Assembly (NCBI GenBank): GCA_019752045.1
Contig: JAIEMP010000009.1
Location: forward strand, 62,001 to 126,000
Reading direction: 5' to 3'
Length of the DNA stretch: 64,000 nucleotides
From: Chitinophagaceae bacterium
GTDB lineage: Bacteria > Bacteroidota > Bacteroidia > Chitinophagales > Chitinophagaceae
Positions 17,192 to 27,101 of this stretch are shown here, piece after piece (positions within the stretch are counted from its first letter, which is position 1; every line of letters begins with the position of its first letter). The notes beneath the pieces are model-generated. The model worked only from the letters and a program-made list of their open reading frames with translations. It searched no databases and was not told the DNA's origin. The position numbers were made by a program, and so were the translations under genes.

Positions 17192-18934
17192 TTACCAGAA
17201 CTTTACATACAATGCTGTAAGAATAAGCAAAGTAAACACGATCATGGCAATTACAGCAGGCTTCAACTTAAACATTTCCTTATCTAATTCAAATGCCTTT
17301 GGATTAACTTTTGGTCCGGTAAGACTAATAGCAATCATAACAGCCATAGTAATAAAGAAAGCCCATCCCATATTAATGAGGAATGGAATTTCGTAAACGC
17401 CGTCATTATTTTTGAAAGCAGTATACATCAATGTTTCGTGACCAAACACATTAACCGCAAAGCTGTTAAAGAAAATAGCCATTACAAACCCTGTAATTAA
17501 TCCGGCCACTGCAGCTGCACCTGTTGTACGTTTCCAAAACATACCCAGTATAAACATGGCAAATACACCGGGGCTGATAAAGCCTGTATATTTCTGAATA
17601 AATGTAAAGCCCCCTTCTCCGCTGATCCCCAGCAGATCTTTCCACTCAAATGCCACTGCTAATAAAATAGAAACCAATGCAGCCATTCTGCCAACCCACA
17701 CCATGTTTTTTTCTTCACCTTCATTATATACCGGAGCAGCATCCATTGCCGGCGCATGTGGATCTGTTGCAGGTTTTTTTCTGAAATACTTTAAATAAAT
17801 ATCCAGTGTAAAGATGGTACCAATACTGTTGAGTTTACCTGCCAGTGAGGCAACAATAGCTGCAGTTAATGCAGCAATGGCCAGTCCTTTTAAGCCTGAT
17901 GGTAAAAATCCAAGAATTGCTGAATAGGCATCATCCATGCCACGTAGTCCTTCTAAATGTCCATTCTTGTGCAGTACATAAGCAGCAATACCCGGCAACA
18001 TTACAATGATGGGCATGAGTAATTTCAAAAACCCTGCAAACAAAATTCCTTTGCGTGCAGTATCTAAATCGGCACCCAATGCTCTTTGTGTGATGTATTG
18101 GTTACAACCCCAGTAATTTAAGTTTACAATCCACTGACCCGCAAAATACATCGCTATACCGGGCAGGATTAAATACTTGTTGATGTCTTCCTGCGATGAT
18201 GCTTCAGTTGGTTTCTTTAATATCATATGGAAATGATCCGGTGCCTGTGCCATTAATGTTTTAAACCCTGCAATGGCATCTCTTCCTAAACCAAATTTTT
18301 CACTTACTATGGTTAACGCAAAATAGATGGTTGCAAAACCACCAATGATCAATACAGCTACCTGTATTACATCTGTATAACCAATCACCTTCATACCACC
18401 CAGCGTAATAATGAGTGCAAACACTGCAAGTGCAATCATAACTGCATGTAAATATTCAGGCCCTATCAATCCACTGATAGCAATCGCTCCTAAATATAAA
18501 ATAGAGGTAAGATTTACAAACACGTATAAGAACAACCAGAAGATGGCCATGATTAATGAAACTGTTTCATTATACCTCGTTTTTAAAAACTGAGGCATGG
18601 TGTAAATCTTATTCTTTAAATACACGGGCATGAACCAGACAGCAATAATGATCAACGCCAATGCAGCGATCCATTCGTAAGCTGCAACTGCAATACCTAC
18701 AAAATAACCGTTACCACTCATGCCGATAAATTGTTCTGCGGAAATATTAGAGGCAATTAATGAGGCTCCAATTGCCCACCATGTAAGTGAACCTTCAGCT
18801 AAAAAATAATCATGTGAAGCGGAAATGGTAGCTTTCTTTTTCTTATTGTACACCCAGTAACCATAACCGGCCACAAGAATAAAATAAAAAACGAAGATGA
18901 GAATGTCTAAGCCAGATAAACTGTTCATTGGCAA
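17192..18934 (-). CDS. Sodium:solute (SSS family) sugar symporter, probably for L-arabinose
   Basis: Inner-membrane sodium-coupled sugar transporter of 580 residues with about 14 hydrophobic helices. It resembles the vSGLT branch: NISAEQFIGMSGNGY near residue 70 carries the Asn and Gln that bind sugar in vSGLT, and LNYWGCNQYITQRALGA and GLAIAALTAAIVASLAGKLNSIGTIFTLDIY are family signatures. The position 70 bases after araA in an arabinose locus suggests L-arabinose uptake from the periplasm after SusCD import and hydrolysis. The substrate is inference from context. Confidence 0.87.
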   Translation of the reverse strand: MPMNSLSGLDILIFVFYFILVAGYGYWVYNKKKKATISASHDYFLAEGSLTWWAIGASLIASNISAEQFIGMSGNGYFVGIAVAAYEWIAALALIIIAVWFMPVYLKNKIYTMPQFLKTRYNETVSLIMAIFWLFLYVFVNLTSILYLGAIAISGLIGPEYLHAVMIALAVFALIITLGGMKVIGYTDVIQVAVLIIGGFATIYFALTIVSEKFGLGRDAIAGFKTLMAQAPDHFHMILKKPTEASSQEDINKYLILPGIAMYFAGQWIVNLNYWGCNQYITQRALGADLDTARKGILFAGFLKLLMPIIVMLPGIAAYVLHKNGHLEGLRGMDDAYSAILGFLPSGLKGLAIAALTAAIVASLAGKLNSIGTIFTLDIYLKYFRKKPATDPHAPAMDAAPVYNEGEEKNMVWVGRMAALVSILLAVAFEWKDLLGISGEGGFTFIQKYTGFISPGVFAMFILGMFWKRTTGAAAVAGLITGFVMAIFFNSFAVNVFGHETLMYTAFKNNDGVYEIPFLINMGWAFFITMAVMIAISLTGPKVNPKAFELDKEMFKLKPAVIAMIVFTLLILTALYVKFW

Positions 18935-19004
18935 GTTTTAGGTTTTGAAGAATATGATCGTTATTTAAAATATTTAAATCTATGAATAAAAACTATTAAT
19001 TGAA

Positions 19005-20495
19005 CTACTTATAAAAAACTTGATTCCATCGCAGCTCATTTTTGAATTGATAGAGGTCGGTTTGCTTACCGATGCGAACATATTCGATCCCGGCCATCTC
19101 AGCAAAGTCTTCCATGTGTTCTGATGTAAGGTTCTGACTATAGCCTGTATGATGCGCCCCGCCTGCCAAGATCCATGCTGCGCAACCATCATTCATATTT
19201 GGATAAGGTTTCCACAACACCCGTGCAACAGGAAGTTTGGGCAAATCAGCCACAGGTGCCACTGCTTCCACTTCATTAACTAACATTCGGAAGCGGTTGC
19301 CCATATCTACAACTGATGCATTGAGTGCAGCACCTGCGGCTACATTAAATACCAAACGAACAGGATCTTCTTTTCCTCCAATACCCAACGGATGAATTTC
19401 GCAACTGGGTTTTCCATCGGCAATACTTTCGCAGATCTCCAACATGTGTGAACCAAGTACCAACGGATTCTTCGGATCGAAATGATAGGTGTAATCTTCC
19501 ATAAAACTGTTACCACCTTTCAATCCTGTGCCCATTACTTTCATTGCCCGTACAAGTGCTGCCGTTTTCCAATCGCCTTCGCCGGCAAAACCATAACCCT
19601 TACCCATCAAACGTTGTGCAGCAATACCCGGTAATTGTTTCATACCATGCAGGTCTTCAAACGTATCGCTAAAGCCTTTGAAATTTCCATGTTCTAAAAA
19701 GTATTGCAAGCCAAGTTCAATTCGTGCAGCTTCACGTAAGGACTGATATTGATTACCATCTTTCTTTAAAGATGCAACAACATTGTAGGTATCAAAATAT
19801 TCCTGTGTGAGTTGATCGATTGCTGCATCACTTACTTCATTGATTACTTTTACTAAATCACCAATGCCATGTGTATTTACACTGTAACCAAATTTCATTT
19901 CTGCTTCCACTTTATCGCCATCGGTTACAGCAACATAACGCATGTTATCGCCAAAGCGAACAAAGCGTGCACCTTGTGAATCATTCCAACCCGCTGCAGC
20001 TCTCGCCCATGTGTTGATGCGATCCAAAACATTCGGATCCTGCCAGTGACCAACTACTACCTTACGCTTCAACTTCATGCGACTCATGATAAAACCAAAC
20101 TCTCTGTCGCCATGTGCACTCTGATTAAGGTTCATGAAATCCATATCAATTTCACTCCAAGGAATATCCCGGTTGAATTGTGTATGCAGATGAAGCAATG
20201 GTTTCTGAAGAATACTCAACCCTCTGATCCACATTTTTGCCGGTGAAAATGTATGCATCCATGTAATGATACCGATGCAATTTGTTGTAGTATTTGCTGC
20301 TGCACAAACGGCATAGATCTCTTCCGGCGATTTCACCGTTGGTTTAAATACTACTGTTACCGGAATGACTGATGCATTATTCAATGACGTTGCGATCTCT
20401 TGTGAATGGATGGCCACCTGTTTCAATGTTTCCTCACCATATAAATCCTGACTGCCGGTTACAAACCAAACTTCTGATTGTTTTAATGTGTTCAT
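19005..20495 (-). CDS. araA: L-arabinose isomerase
   Basis: Interconverts L-arabinose and L-ribulose in the cytoplasm. The 496-residue protein is full length. Metal- and substrate-binding residues known from E. coli AraA are all in recognisable context: [50 protein letters not shown] and the C-terminal [11 protein letters not shown]. It starts 38 bases after the GH127 gene and is part of the arabinose operon with araB and araD. Confidence 0.97.
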   Translation of the reverse strand: MNTLKQSEVWFVTGSQDLYGEETLKQVAIHSQEIATSLNNASVIPVTVVFKPTVKSPEEIYAVCAAANTTTNCIGIITWMHTFSPAKMWIRGLSILQKPLLHLHTQFNRDIPWSEIDMDFMNLNQSAHGDREFGFIMSRMKLKRKVVVGHWQDPNVLDRINTWARAAAGWNDSQGARFVRFGDNMRYVAVTDGDKVEAEMKFGYSVNTHGIGDLVKVINEVSDAAIDQLTQEYFDTYNVVASLKKDGNQYQSLREAARIELGLQYFLEHGNFKGFSDTFEDLHGMKQLPGIAAQRLMGKGYGFAGEGDWKTAALVRAMKVMGTGLKGGNSFMEDYTYHFDPKNPLVLGSHMLEICESIADGKPSCEIHPLGIGGKEDPVRLVFNVAAGAALNASVVDMGNRFRMLVNEVEAVAPVADLPKLPVARVLWKPYPNMNDGCAAWILAGGAHHTGYSQNLTSEHMEDFAEMAGIEYVRIGKQTDLYQFKNELRWNQVFYK

Positions 20496-20533
20496 GTTAA
20501 TTGGTTAAGATGTAGAGCTTACTTAGTTGATTA

Positions 20534-22540
20534 TTATTTGGGTAAAATATCAATGTCTTTGATTTTTTCAGGGAACCATACCATCATTTCGCCCTTGCCT
20601 CTGTTGGCCCATGCATAATAAGGAATGGCAACAAATGGCTGCTTCACTGTTTTTACTTCCGTATCGTTAATGATGATTGCATTCGCTTCAGCTTTGAGCG
20701 TCATAACTCCATTTAATAATGCAGGTTGAAATTCAGTTGTAAAAGATGTGGCAGCAGGCAGAATTAGATTGGCGGCCCTGCCATTGTTATCGGCCCACTC
20801 AGCACAATACATGATTGGCCCCCGTTGCAACGCAACTTTACCACTATTCTCTTTGAGCTGCTCATTGGCAATTACACGACGAACTTCCATTGGCAGCTTT
20901 ACTTCTACTACGTCATTTTTTTTCCATGTTCTGTTGAGCACTGCATAACCGGATACCATTTCATATGCTGCAGCTTTGCCATTTACAAAGATTTGAATGT
21001 TGGAATTTGAAGGAGATTGAAATGCATAGAGATCGGAAGGAATTGCAACATTCATCGCCCAACCCGGAATACGCATTTTTAGTGTGAAAGGGATTGTTCC
21101 TTTTTTGGGCGATACAATAAACTTCAGATCACCATTCCACGGATAATTATTTTGTTGTGCAATATCAACTGCCTTTCCTTCAAAATTAAGTGTTGAATTA
21201 CTGTTGATGAATAAATTCACAAATACTTCGTTTCCTTTTTGTGCATAGATATAACCGGGTACAGAAGGAAGTAATCTTGTCATGTTGGTTGGACAGCAGG
21301 AGCAATCAAACCAACCGGAACGTTCGCCTTCCATATCCTTATGCAAAGAATGATTTTTGATCTGCATGGCGTTTGTGTAGAAAAATGATTTGCCATCTAA
21401 CCCAACACCGGAGATCAATCCATTGTATAATATTTTTTCGAGCACATCAATATACTTTGAGTCGCCATGTAGCTGAAACATACGCTGGTTCCAGTACACA
21501 TTTGCAATGGCTGCGCATGTTTCGTTGTACGCAGTTGCGTTTGGCAATTCATAATTATCACCATAGCGTTCACCCGAACCAACTGCTCCTGCTCCGCCTT
21601 GTACATAAATTTTTTTTGTAACCATGTTGGTCCAGATGCTGTCAATTGCTTTGAGCATTACTTCATCACCTGTTAACGCAGCAATATCGGCAACGGCTGC
21701 ATACAAATAACCTGCACGTACAGCATGGCCAATAGCTTCTTTCTGTTCTGCAACAGGAATATGATCCTGCCAGTATGCACCACTTTTCCAGGGGTCTTTA
21801 TTCTTTGCATCATAGCCGGCGAAATGCCCCCGCTCTTCAATAAAATATTTTGCTGTTGTTACATACTCCTGCTTACCTGTAATGCGGAATAACTTTACCA
21901 AACCCATTTCAATTACCTGATGACCGGGCGCTACATGCAGTTTATCTTTTCCAAAAACAGAACATACAAGGTCTGCATTTTTTAATGCGATGTTTAACAG
22001 ATTGCGTTTACCGGTTGCTGCAAAATGTGCAGCAGCTGCTTCGTATAAATGACCTGAGTTGTATAACTCGTGACTTAGCTCCCGTTCTTTTTCCCAACGT
22101 TTGGCACCGGCCCAAACATGCGGCTTGGTTGGATCAATGGTTCTTGCTGTATACAAATAACCATCCGGCTCCTGTGCTTTCGCAATTTTATCAATCAATG
22201 AATCAATATAGATTTCTAATTTTTTATCGGGGAATAAACTCAGCGAGAATGAAGCGCCTTCAATCGTTTTATAAATATCTGTATCATCAAACGGATAAAT
22301 GGTGCAGAATTTTCCGCTCTTTGCTGCAGCCATTTCAAAATTCTTTAAACGACCTGTGCGTTCGCAGCGCTCAAACGATGCCGGAATTGTTACGGTATGA
22401 TTGATCTTGATGCGTGGCAACCAAAAATTATCGGAGAGCTGCACACTTGTAAATGAAACTGGTTTGTACGGATAATCCTTTTGCTGTGCAGATGTTTCGA
22501 TACCATACAACATTATAAGCGACAACAATAGTTTCTTCAT
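20534..22540 (-). CDS. GH127 beta-L-arabinofuranosidase-like enzyme
   Basis: Secreted glycosidase of 668 residues with a Sec signal (MKKLLLSLIMLYGIETSAQ) and an all-helical catalytic domain followed by beta domains. The unusual zinc-thiolate active site of GH127 is visible: NETC with Glu340 and Cys342, and DCSCCPTN with Cys415 and Cys416, matching the spacing of the characterised Bifidobacterium enzyme, in which one of the paired cysteines is the nucleophile. Characterised members remove beta-L-arabinofuranose. Here it would release arabinose from side chains that the GH51 and GH43 enzymes leave. It is 11 bases from araD. Confidence 0.9.
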   Translation of the reverse strand: MKKLLLSLIMLYGIETSAQQKDYPYKPVSFTSVQLSDNFWLPRIKINHTVTIPASFERCERTGRLKNFEMAAAKSGKFCTIYPFDDTDIYKTIEGASFSLSLFPDKKLEIYIDSLIDKIAKAQEPDGYLYTARTIDPTKPHVWAGAKRWEKERELSHELYNSGHLYEAAAAHFAATGKRNLLNIALKNADLVCSVFGKDKLHVAPGHQVIEMGLVKLFRITGKQEYVTTAKYFIEERGHFAGYDAKNKDPWKSGAYWQDHIPVAEQKEAIGHAVRAGYLYAAVADIAALTGDEVMLKAIDSIWTNMVTKKIYVQGGAGAVGSGERYGDNYELPNATAYNETCAAIANVYWNQRMFQLHGDSKYIDVLEKILYNGLISGVGLDGKSFFYTNAMQIKNHSLHKDMEGERSGWFDCSCCPTNMTRLLPSVPGYIYAQKGNEVFVNLFINSNSTLNFEGKAVDIAQQNNYPWNGDLKFIVSPKKGTIPFTLKMRIPGWAMNVAIPSDLYAFQSPSNSNIQIFVNGKAAAYEMVSGYAVLNRTWKKNDVVEVKLPMEVRRVIANEQLKENSGKVALQRGPIMYCAEWADNNGRAANLILPAATSFTTEFQPALLNGVMTLKAEANAIIINDTEVKTVKQPFVAIPYYAWANRGKGEMMVWFPEKIKDIDILPK

Positions 22541-22551
22541 GATGTTGATTT

Positions 22552-23253
22552 TTATATTTGTCCGTAATAACTATCCGGCCCGTGTTTACGTTCGTAATGT
22601 TTTTGCCGGATGGAATCTTTTAGTCTTGGTGCATTTGGATTGATCTGTTCAGTAAGCAACGACGTTTGTGCAATAAACTCCAGCACTGCACTGTTGTGAA
22701 CTGCTTTCGCTGCATTCTTACCCCAGGTGAATGGTGCATGATTACCCACTAAGATCATTTCCACTTCTTCATAACTCAATCCACGATCTTTAAAGCAATT
22801 GAGAATTTGAAAACCTGTTTCGTATTCATAATTTCCTTTGATCATGTCATCACTCATGGGAGCTGCACATGGAATATCAACAGTGTTATAATCAGCATGT
22901 GTTGTACCGAAGATGGGAATATCCCTTTGCGATTGCGCCCATGCTGTTGCGTAAGTTGAATGTGTGTGAACAATGCCACCGACCTTTTCCCAATGCTTGT
23001 ACAGCACTGCATGTGTTTTTGTATCGGATGAAGGGCGAAATGTGCCTTCCACTGTGTTTGCATCAAAATCAACAATCACCATTTTGTCAGGCGACAGATC
23101 TTCGTATGGAACACCACTTGGTTTAATGGCGAATACGCCTAAGCTTCTATCTACGGCACTTACGTTTCCGAATGTAAACAGCACCAACCCTAATTTGGGT
23201 AACAGCATATTTGCTTCGTATGCTTCTTCCTGTATGCGACTATACTTACTCAT
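22552..23253 (-). CDS. araD: L-ribulose-5-phosphate 4-epimerase
   Basis: Converts L-ribulose-5-phosphate to D-xylulose-5-phosphate, the exit to the pentose phosphate pathway. It is a class II aldolase fold of about 233 residues. Visible motifs are FTFGNVSAVD, KPSGVPYEDL, the zinc-binding GGIVHTHSTYATAWAQ and GNHAPFTWGKN. I prefer the start at 23253 (MSKYSRIQEEAYEAN), which aligns with the short N-terminus of the family. An ATG at 23274 would add seven residues. It lies between araB and the GH127 gene. Confidence 0.95.
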   Translation of the reverse strand: MSKYSRIQEEAYEANMLLPKLGLVLFTFGNVSAVDRSLGVFAIKPSGVPYEDLSPDKMVIVDFDANTVEGTFRPSSDTKTHAVLYKHWEKVGGIVHTHSTYATAWAQSQRDIPIFGTTHADYNTVDIPCAAPMSDDMIKGNYEYETGFQILNCFKDRGLSYEEVEMILVGNHAPFTWGKNAAKAVHNSAVLEFIAQTSLLTEQINPNAPRLKDSIRQKHYERKHGPDSYYGQI

Positions 23254-23344
23254 AAAATTTTGTTTGCCATTCATTCAAATCTGCGTTAAGAGAGTATCTA
23301 ATTAACAGATAACTTTTCGACCACCCTTATGTGCTTTGTGCATA

Positions 23345-23405
23345 CTTTGAGTTCTTTGTGTAACATTTTTCTTCATCATTCTATAGTATCACAAAGAACT
23401 CAAAG
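23345..23405. repeat. Palindromic repeat with perfect 16-base arms
   Basis: CTTTGAGTTCTTTGTG (23345-23360) is perfectly inverted at 23390-23405 with a 29-base loop. It sits in the 200-base gap between araB and araD, the widest in this part of the operon, next to a copy of the 20-base GTCAGACGCCCTCGTCGGAC repeat. Confidence 0.7.
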
Positions 23406-23425
23406 AAGTGACTCCGTCTGTTATT

Positions 23426-23447
23426 CGTCCGACGAGGGCGTCTGACG
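23426..23447. repeat. Copy 1 of the GTCAGACGCCCTCGTCGGAC repeat
   Basis: On the minus strand GTCAGACGCCCTCGTCGGAC with flanking CG on each side. The same 20 bases recur at 57545-57566 and 57694-57714. The repeat is itself a near-palindrome (GTCnGACG and CGTCnGAC around four bases), and in this copy an outer CGTCTG/CAGACG pair (about 23415-23460) extends the stem. It is a REP-like element. Confidence 0.75.
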
Positions 23448-23453
23448 AGTTTA

Positions 23454-25151
23454 TCAGACGAAAGATTCAACTGACTGTTCTATTGTTTGCTCTTCCATAA
23501 ATGCACCCACTTCTTTATATTTCTCATAACGGTGTTGGTAAACCGCTACACGATCAGGGTTGGGATGATACTCGTTATCAAAGCCCTGCCCCATTGCCTG
23601 CATGGCATCTTCCACTTTACTGTACACTCCACCAACCGTTGCTGCAAACATTGCAGCGCCCAATGCACAGGTTTGTTCACTCGTATGAATTTTGATAGGC
23701 ATGTTCATCACATCCGCCATCATTTGCATAATGAAGGGTGATTTTTTTGCAACACCACCCAGACCAATTAAACCTTTCACGGGAATACCTTGCTCAACAA
23801 AACGCTCTACAATTGCTTTTGCACCAAAGCAGGTTGATTCAACTACTGCTCTGAACATTCTCACTGCATCACTTCCAAGATCAAGTCCGGTAATTGATGC
23901 CGTTAATAATTGATTGGCATCAGGTGTTCTTCTACCATTGAACCAATCAACAGCCAGTTCACTGTGTTCATCTATTTCTAATTGTTCTGCCAGCTTACTT
24001 AATTGCGGGATGATGGCATCTTCTGTTTCGCTGATGAGTTTTGCTTTTGTTGCATCATCAACCAAAGTTGATTTCGACAATATCTGTTGCAAGGGCCATG
24101 TAAGTAAACGTTTGTACCATGCATATGCATCACCAAATGCAGATTGACCAGCTTCCAACCCGATCATTCCGGGAATAACGGAGCCGGGTACCTGCCCGCA
24201 AATTCCTTTGATGAGTTTTCCTTCCACATCTTCTGCTGGCACTACCATCATATCACAAGTGGAAGTGCCCATTACTTTGCTTAAGTAATAAGGTTCAATT
24301 TGTCCACCCACTGCACCCATGTGTGCATCATAAGCGCCAACACCAATGACTGTTGTTTCAGGTAAACCTAAACGTGTTGCCCATTCTTTGGTAATAGTGC
24401 CTACAGATTGATCAGCAGGGTATGTGTCTTTGAATAAACGATCTGTAAAACCATCGAGCAATGGATCGAGTGATGCAAAGAATTCATTGGGTGGAAGTCC
24501 GCCCCACTCTTTTGCCCATAATATCTTATGACCTGCAGAACAGACCCCACGTTTCATTTGATGCACATCTGTTCCGCCAGCTAATAGGAATGGAATCCAA
24601 TCGCAATGCTCAACAAATGAATAAATACTGTTTCTTACTTTTTCATCTGCACGTAATACACGCAGGAGTTTTGCCCAGAACCATTCGCTTGAATAAATAC
24701 CACCAACAAACTGCAAATAGTTTGTATCAAATTTTTCTGCATGTGCATTGATCTCTGCTGCTTCACCAACACCGGTATGATCTTTCCACAACACAAACAT
24801 GGCGTTGGGATTTTCTTCAAAGCCAGGAGTTAATGCAAGCGGTGTTCCTGTTTTATCAACAGCAACAGGTGTTGATCCTGTTGTATCAACAGACAATGCT
24901 TTCACCTTTGCTGCAATAGCATGGCCAACCTTTGCCACACATTCTTTAATGGTTGCTTCCAATCCTTCTACATAATCCAATGGATGTTGGCGAAATTGGT
25001 TTTCATTTACATTGCAGTACAACTGCTTTTCCCATCTTGGATAATAAAACACTGCCGAAGCAAGTTCTTCACCATTAGCCGCATTCACAAGAATGGTTCG
25101 TACAGAATCTGATCCATAATCAACCCCAATTACATATGCTTCCATACTCAT
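23454..25151 (-). CDS. araB: L-ribulokinase
   Basis: Phosphorylates L-ribulose. FGGY-family kinase of 565 residues. The N-terminal phosphate loop is YVIGVDYGSDSVRTILV, followed by the ribulokinase-type VDTTGSTPV, WKDHT, GVGAYDAHMGAVGG with the catalytic Asp, GTSTCDMMVVP and the C-terminal GLGGVAKKSPFIMQ. Length fits AraB, which is longer than xylulokinase. It starts 37 bases after the transaldolase gene. Confidence 0.96.
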   Translation of the reverse strand: MSMEAYVIGVDYGSDSVRTILVNAANGEELASAVFYYPRWEKQLYCNVNENQFRQHPLDYVEGLEATIKECVAKVGHAIAAKVKALSVDTTGSTPVAVDKTGTPLALTPGFEENPNAMFVLWKDHTGVGEAAEINAHAEKFDTNYLQFVGGIYSSEWFWAKLLRVLRADEKVRNSIYSFVEHCDWIPFLLAGGTDVHQMKRGVCSAGHKILWAKEWGGLPPNEFFASLDPLLDGFTDRLFKDTYPADQSVGTITKEWATRLGLPETTVIGVGAYDAHMGAVGGQIEPYYLSKVMGTSTCDMMVVPAEDVEGKLIKGICGQVPGSVIPGMIGLEAGQSAFGDAYAWYKRLLTWPLQQILSKSTLVDDATKAKLISETEDAIIPQLSKLAEQLEIDEHSELAVDWFNGRRTPDANQLLTASITGLDLGSDAVRMFRAVVESTCFGAKAIVERFVEQGIPVKGLIGLGGVAKKSPFIMQMMADVMNMPIKIHTSEQTCALGAAMFAATVGGVYSKVEDAMQAMGQGFDNEYHPNPDRVAVYQHRYEKYKEVGAFMEEQTIEQSVESFV

Positions 25152-25188
25152 AAAATCTCATTATAAAATCAAACATTATCAAATTGCC

Positions 25189-25842
25189 TTACTGCATTTT
25201 TTTTGAATCTTCTAAAAACTTGGCTAACCCAATATCTGTTAACGGATGTTTTAATAATCCGAGAATAGAATCTAACGGACAGGTACAAACATGTGCACCC
25301 ATTTCGGCAGCAGTAATTATATGATTCACATTGCGGATGGATGCAGCCAGTATTTCTGATTCAAATCCCTGAATAGCATAAATGTTTGCGATCTGTTGGA
25401 TGAGTTGCATACCATCCCAACCGCCATCATCAATACGACCAACAAACGGAGAGATATAAGTTGCCCCCGCCTTAGCAGCAAGAATAGCCTGACCTGCAGA
25501 AAAAATCAATGTACAATTAGTACGAATCCCATTATCGGTAAACCATTTGATTGCTTTAATGCCATCTTTAATCATCGGCACTTTTACCACAATATTTGGA
25601 TGTAATGCTGCTAACACTTTTCCTTCAGCAATAATTCCGTTATAGTCTGTTGCAATTACTTCTGCACTGATGTCGCCTTCAACCATTTCACAAATGGTTT
25701 TGTAATGTTGCTGTATCGCTGCTTCGCCTTTGATGCCTTCTTTCGCCATTAACGATGGATTGGTAGTAACACCATCCAGTATTCCGAGTTCGTTTGCTTC
25801 TTTGATCTGTGCAAGATTAGCTGTGTCAATAAAAAATTTCAT
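25189..25842 (-). CDS. Small transaldolase (fructose-6-phosphate aldolase/TalC-like)
   Basis: Cytoplasmic transaldolase of 217 residues, the short decameric type. The Schiff-base lysine is in [10 protein letters not shown]; other signatures are [17 protein letters not shown] at the start, [14 protein letters not shown] and [15 protein letters not shown]. Whether it is a transaldolase or a fructose-6-phosphate aldolase cannot be told by eye. Its place between the mutarotase and araB suggests it feeds xylulose-5-phosphate through the non-oxidative pentose phosphate pathway. Confidence 0.93.
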   Translation of the reverse strand: MKFFIDTANLAQIKEANELGILDGVTTNPSLMAKEGIKGEAAIQQHYKTICEMVEGDISAEVIATDYNGIIAEGKVLAALHPNIVVKVPMIKDGIKAIKWFTDNGIRTNCTLIFSAGQAILAAKAGATYISPFVGRIDDGGWDGMQLIQQIANIYAIQGFESEILAASIRNVNHIITAAEMGAHVCTCPLDSILGLLKHPLTDIGLAKFLEDSKKMQ

Positions 25843-25860
25843 GTTGTTATTGAGATTAAA

Positions 25861-26994
25861 TTAGTTAACTGAGACTTTATATTTTGTTACGGTATGATAT
25901 TTTTCGCCCGGTTTCAACAAGGTTGATGGAAACGCAGGCTTATTGGGTGAATCAGGAAAATGCTGTGTTTCCAAACAAAGACCTGTGTGCAGGTTGATGG
26001 ATTTTCCATCACTTGTTTTAATGGTACCATCGAGGAAGTTGCCAGAATAGAATTGCAGGCCCGGTTCTGTTGTAAATACTTCCAGCTTTCGACCACTTAC
26101 TGAATCTGATAAAGTTGCAACCAATTCAAGATCGCTTCCATTACGTGTCAACACAAAATTGTGATCGTAACCACCTTCAACCGCTGCAATACGTTCACCA
26201 ATTTTATGTGGTTGTAAAAAATCGAATGCTGTTCCATTTACATCTTTCAATTCACCGGTTGGAATTAATCCTGCATCAACGGGTGTGTACTTGCTTGCAT
26301 TGATCTGTAATTGATGATCAAGAATGGTATTGTTTACATCACCAGTTAAGTTGAAATAACTGTGGTTAGTTAAATTCACAACCGTTGCTTTATCTGTTTC
26401 TGCAGAATACTCAATCAACAACTCATTCTCATCAGTAAGCGTATAAACAACAGTGATGTTCAGATTACCGGGATAACCTTCTTCGCCATCCTTACTTAAA
26501 TATGTAAGCGTTAATGAAGCAGTACTGTCTGAAGGCGTTGCATCCCAAACCACTTTATCGTAGCCTTTGTTGCCACCATGCAAATGATTTTCACCATTGT
26601 TAGTTGCAAGCTGATAGATTGCGGTATCAATCTTAAACCTTCCTTTTGCAATGCGATTGCCATAGCGTCCAATGATTGCACCGAAGTATGGAGGCTTGGC
26701 AAGATATCCGCTCAGGCTATCGAAACCCAACACCACATTACTTTTGTTACCGTCTTTATCAGGTGTTACCCATGATGTAACAATACCACCATAAGTAGTG
26801 ATTTTTACCTGCACTCCATTTGCATTTGTTAATGTGTATAAATCAACCTGTTTGCCATCTGCTTCGCCCCAGGCAACTTTGGTAATTTTTTCATTAGCTG
26901 ACGCTTCGCTTTTCTTTTCAGCATTGTCGCCACATGATGTGAGTGCGGCTGTTGTAATAGTTGTCATCAATATTAATTTTTTGAAATGATTCAT
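25861..26994 (-). CDS. Aldose 1-epimerase (mutarotase), lipoprotein
   Basis: Interconverts alpha and beta anomers of free sugar. The 377-residue protein begins with a lipoprotein signal (LILMTTITTAALTSC), so it should be anchored in the periplasm or outer membrane rather than cytoplasmic. Catalytic residues are visible: the His of NHSYFNLTG and the Glu of CLETQHFPDSPN. Other motifs are GRYGNRIAKGRF and NGENHLHGG. It precedes the transaldolase gene by 18 bases. In this context it would process arabinose released by the furanosidases. Confidence 0.92.
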   Translation of the reverse strand: MNHFKKLILMTTITTAALTSCGDNAEKKSEASANEKITKVAWGEADGKQVDLYTLTNANGVQVKITTYGGIVTSWVTPDKDGNKSNVVLGFDSLSGYLAKPPYFGAIIGRYGNRIAKGRFKIDTAIYQLATNNGENHLHGGNKGYDKVVWDATPSDSTASLTLTYLSKDGEEGYPGNLNITVVYTLTDENELLIEYSAETDKATVVNLTNHSYFNLTGDVNNTILDHQLQINASKYTPVDAGLIPTGELKDVNGTAFDFLQPHKIGERIAAVEGGYDHNFVLTRNGSDLELVATLSDSVSGRKLEVFTTEPGLQFYSGNFLDGTIKTSDGKSINLHTGLCLETQHFPDSPNKPAFPSTLLKPGEKYHTVTKYKVSVN

Positions 26995-27027
26995 GTGTAT
27001 ATTTTTATTTTTTATTGGTCACATGGT

Positions 27028-27087
27028 ATATCCATTAAAATTATCATCACTGTTTGCATAAGCTAACTCGATAATTTTTATGGATAT
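27028..27087. repeat. Long-armed inverted repeat between the GH43 and mutarotase genes
   Basis: Arms of 17 bases, ATATCCATTAAAATTAT (27028-27044) and ATAATTTTTATGGATAT (27071-27087), pair at 16 of 17 positions with a 26-base loop. No U-run follows directly, so this is not a standard terminator. It may be an mRNA stability or processing element inside the operon. Confidence 0.6.
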
Positions 27088-27101
27088 TTCATATGCTCGT
27101 T

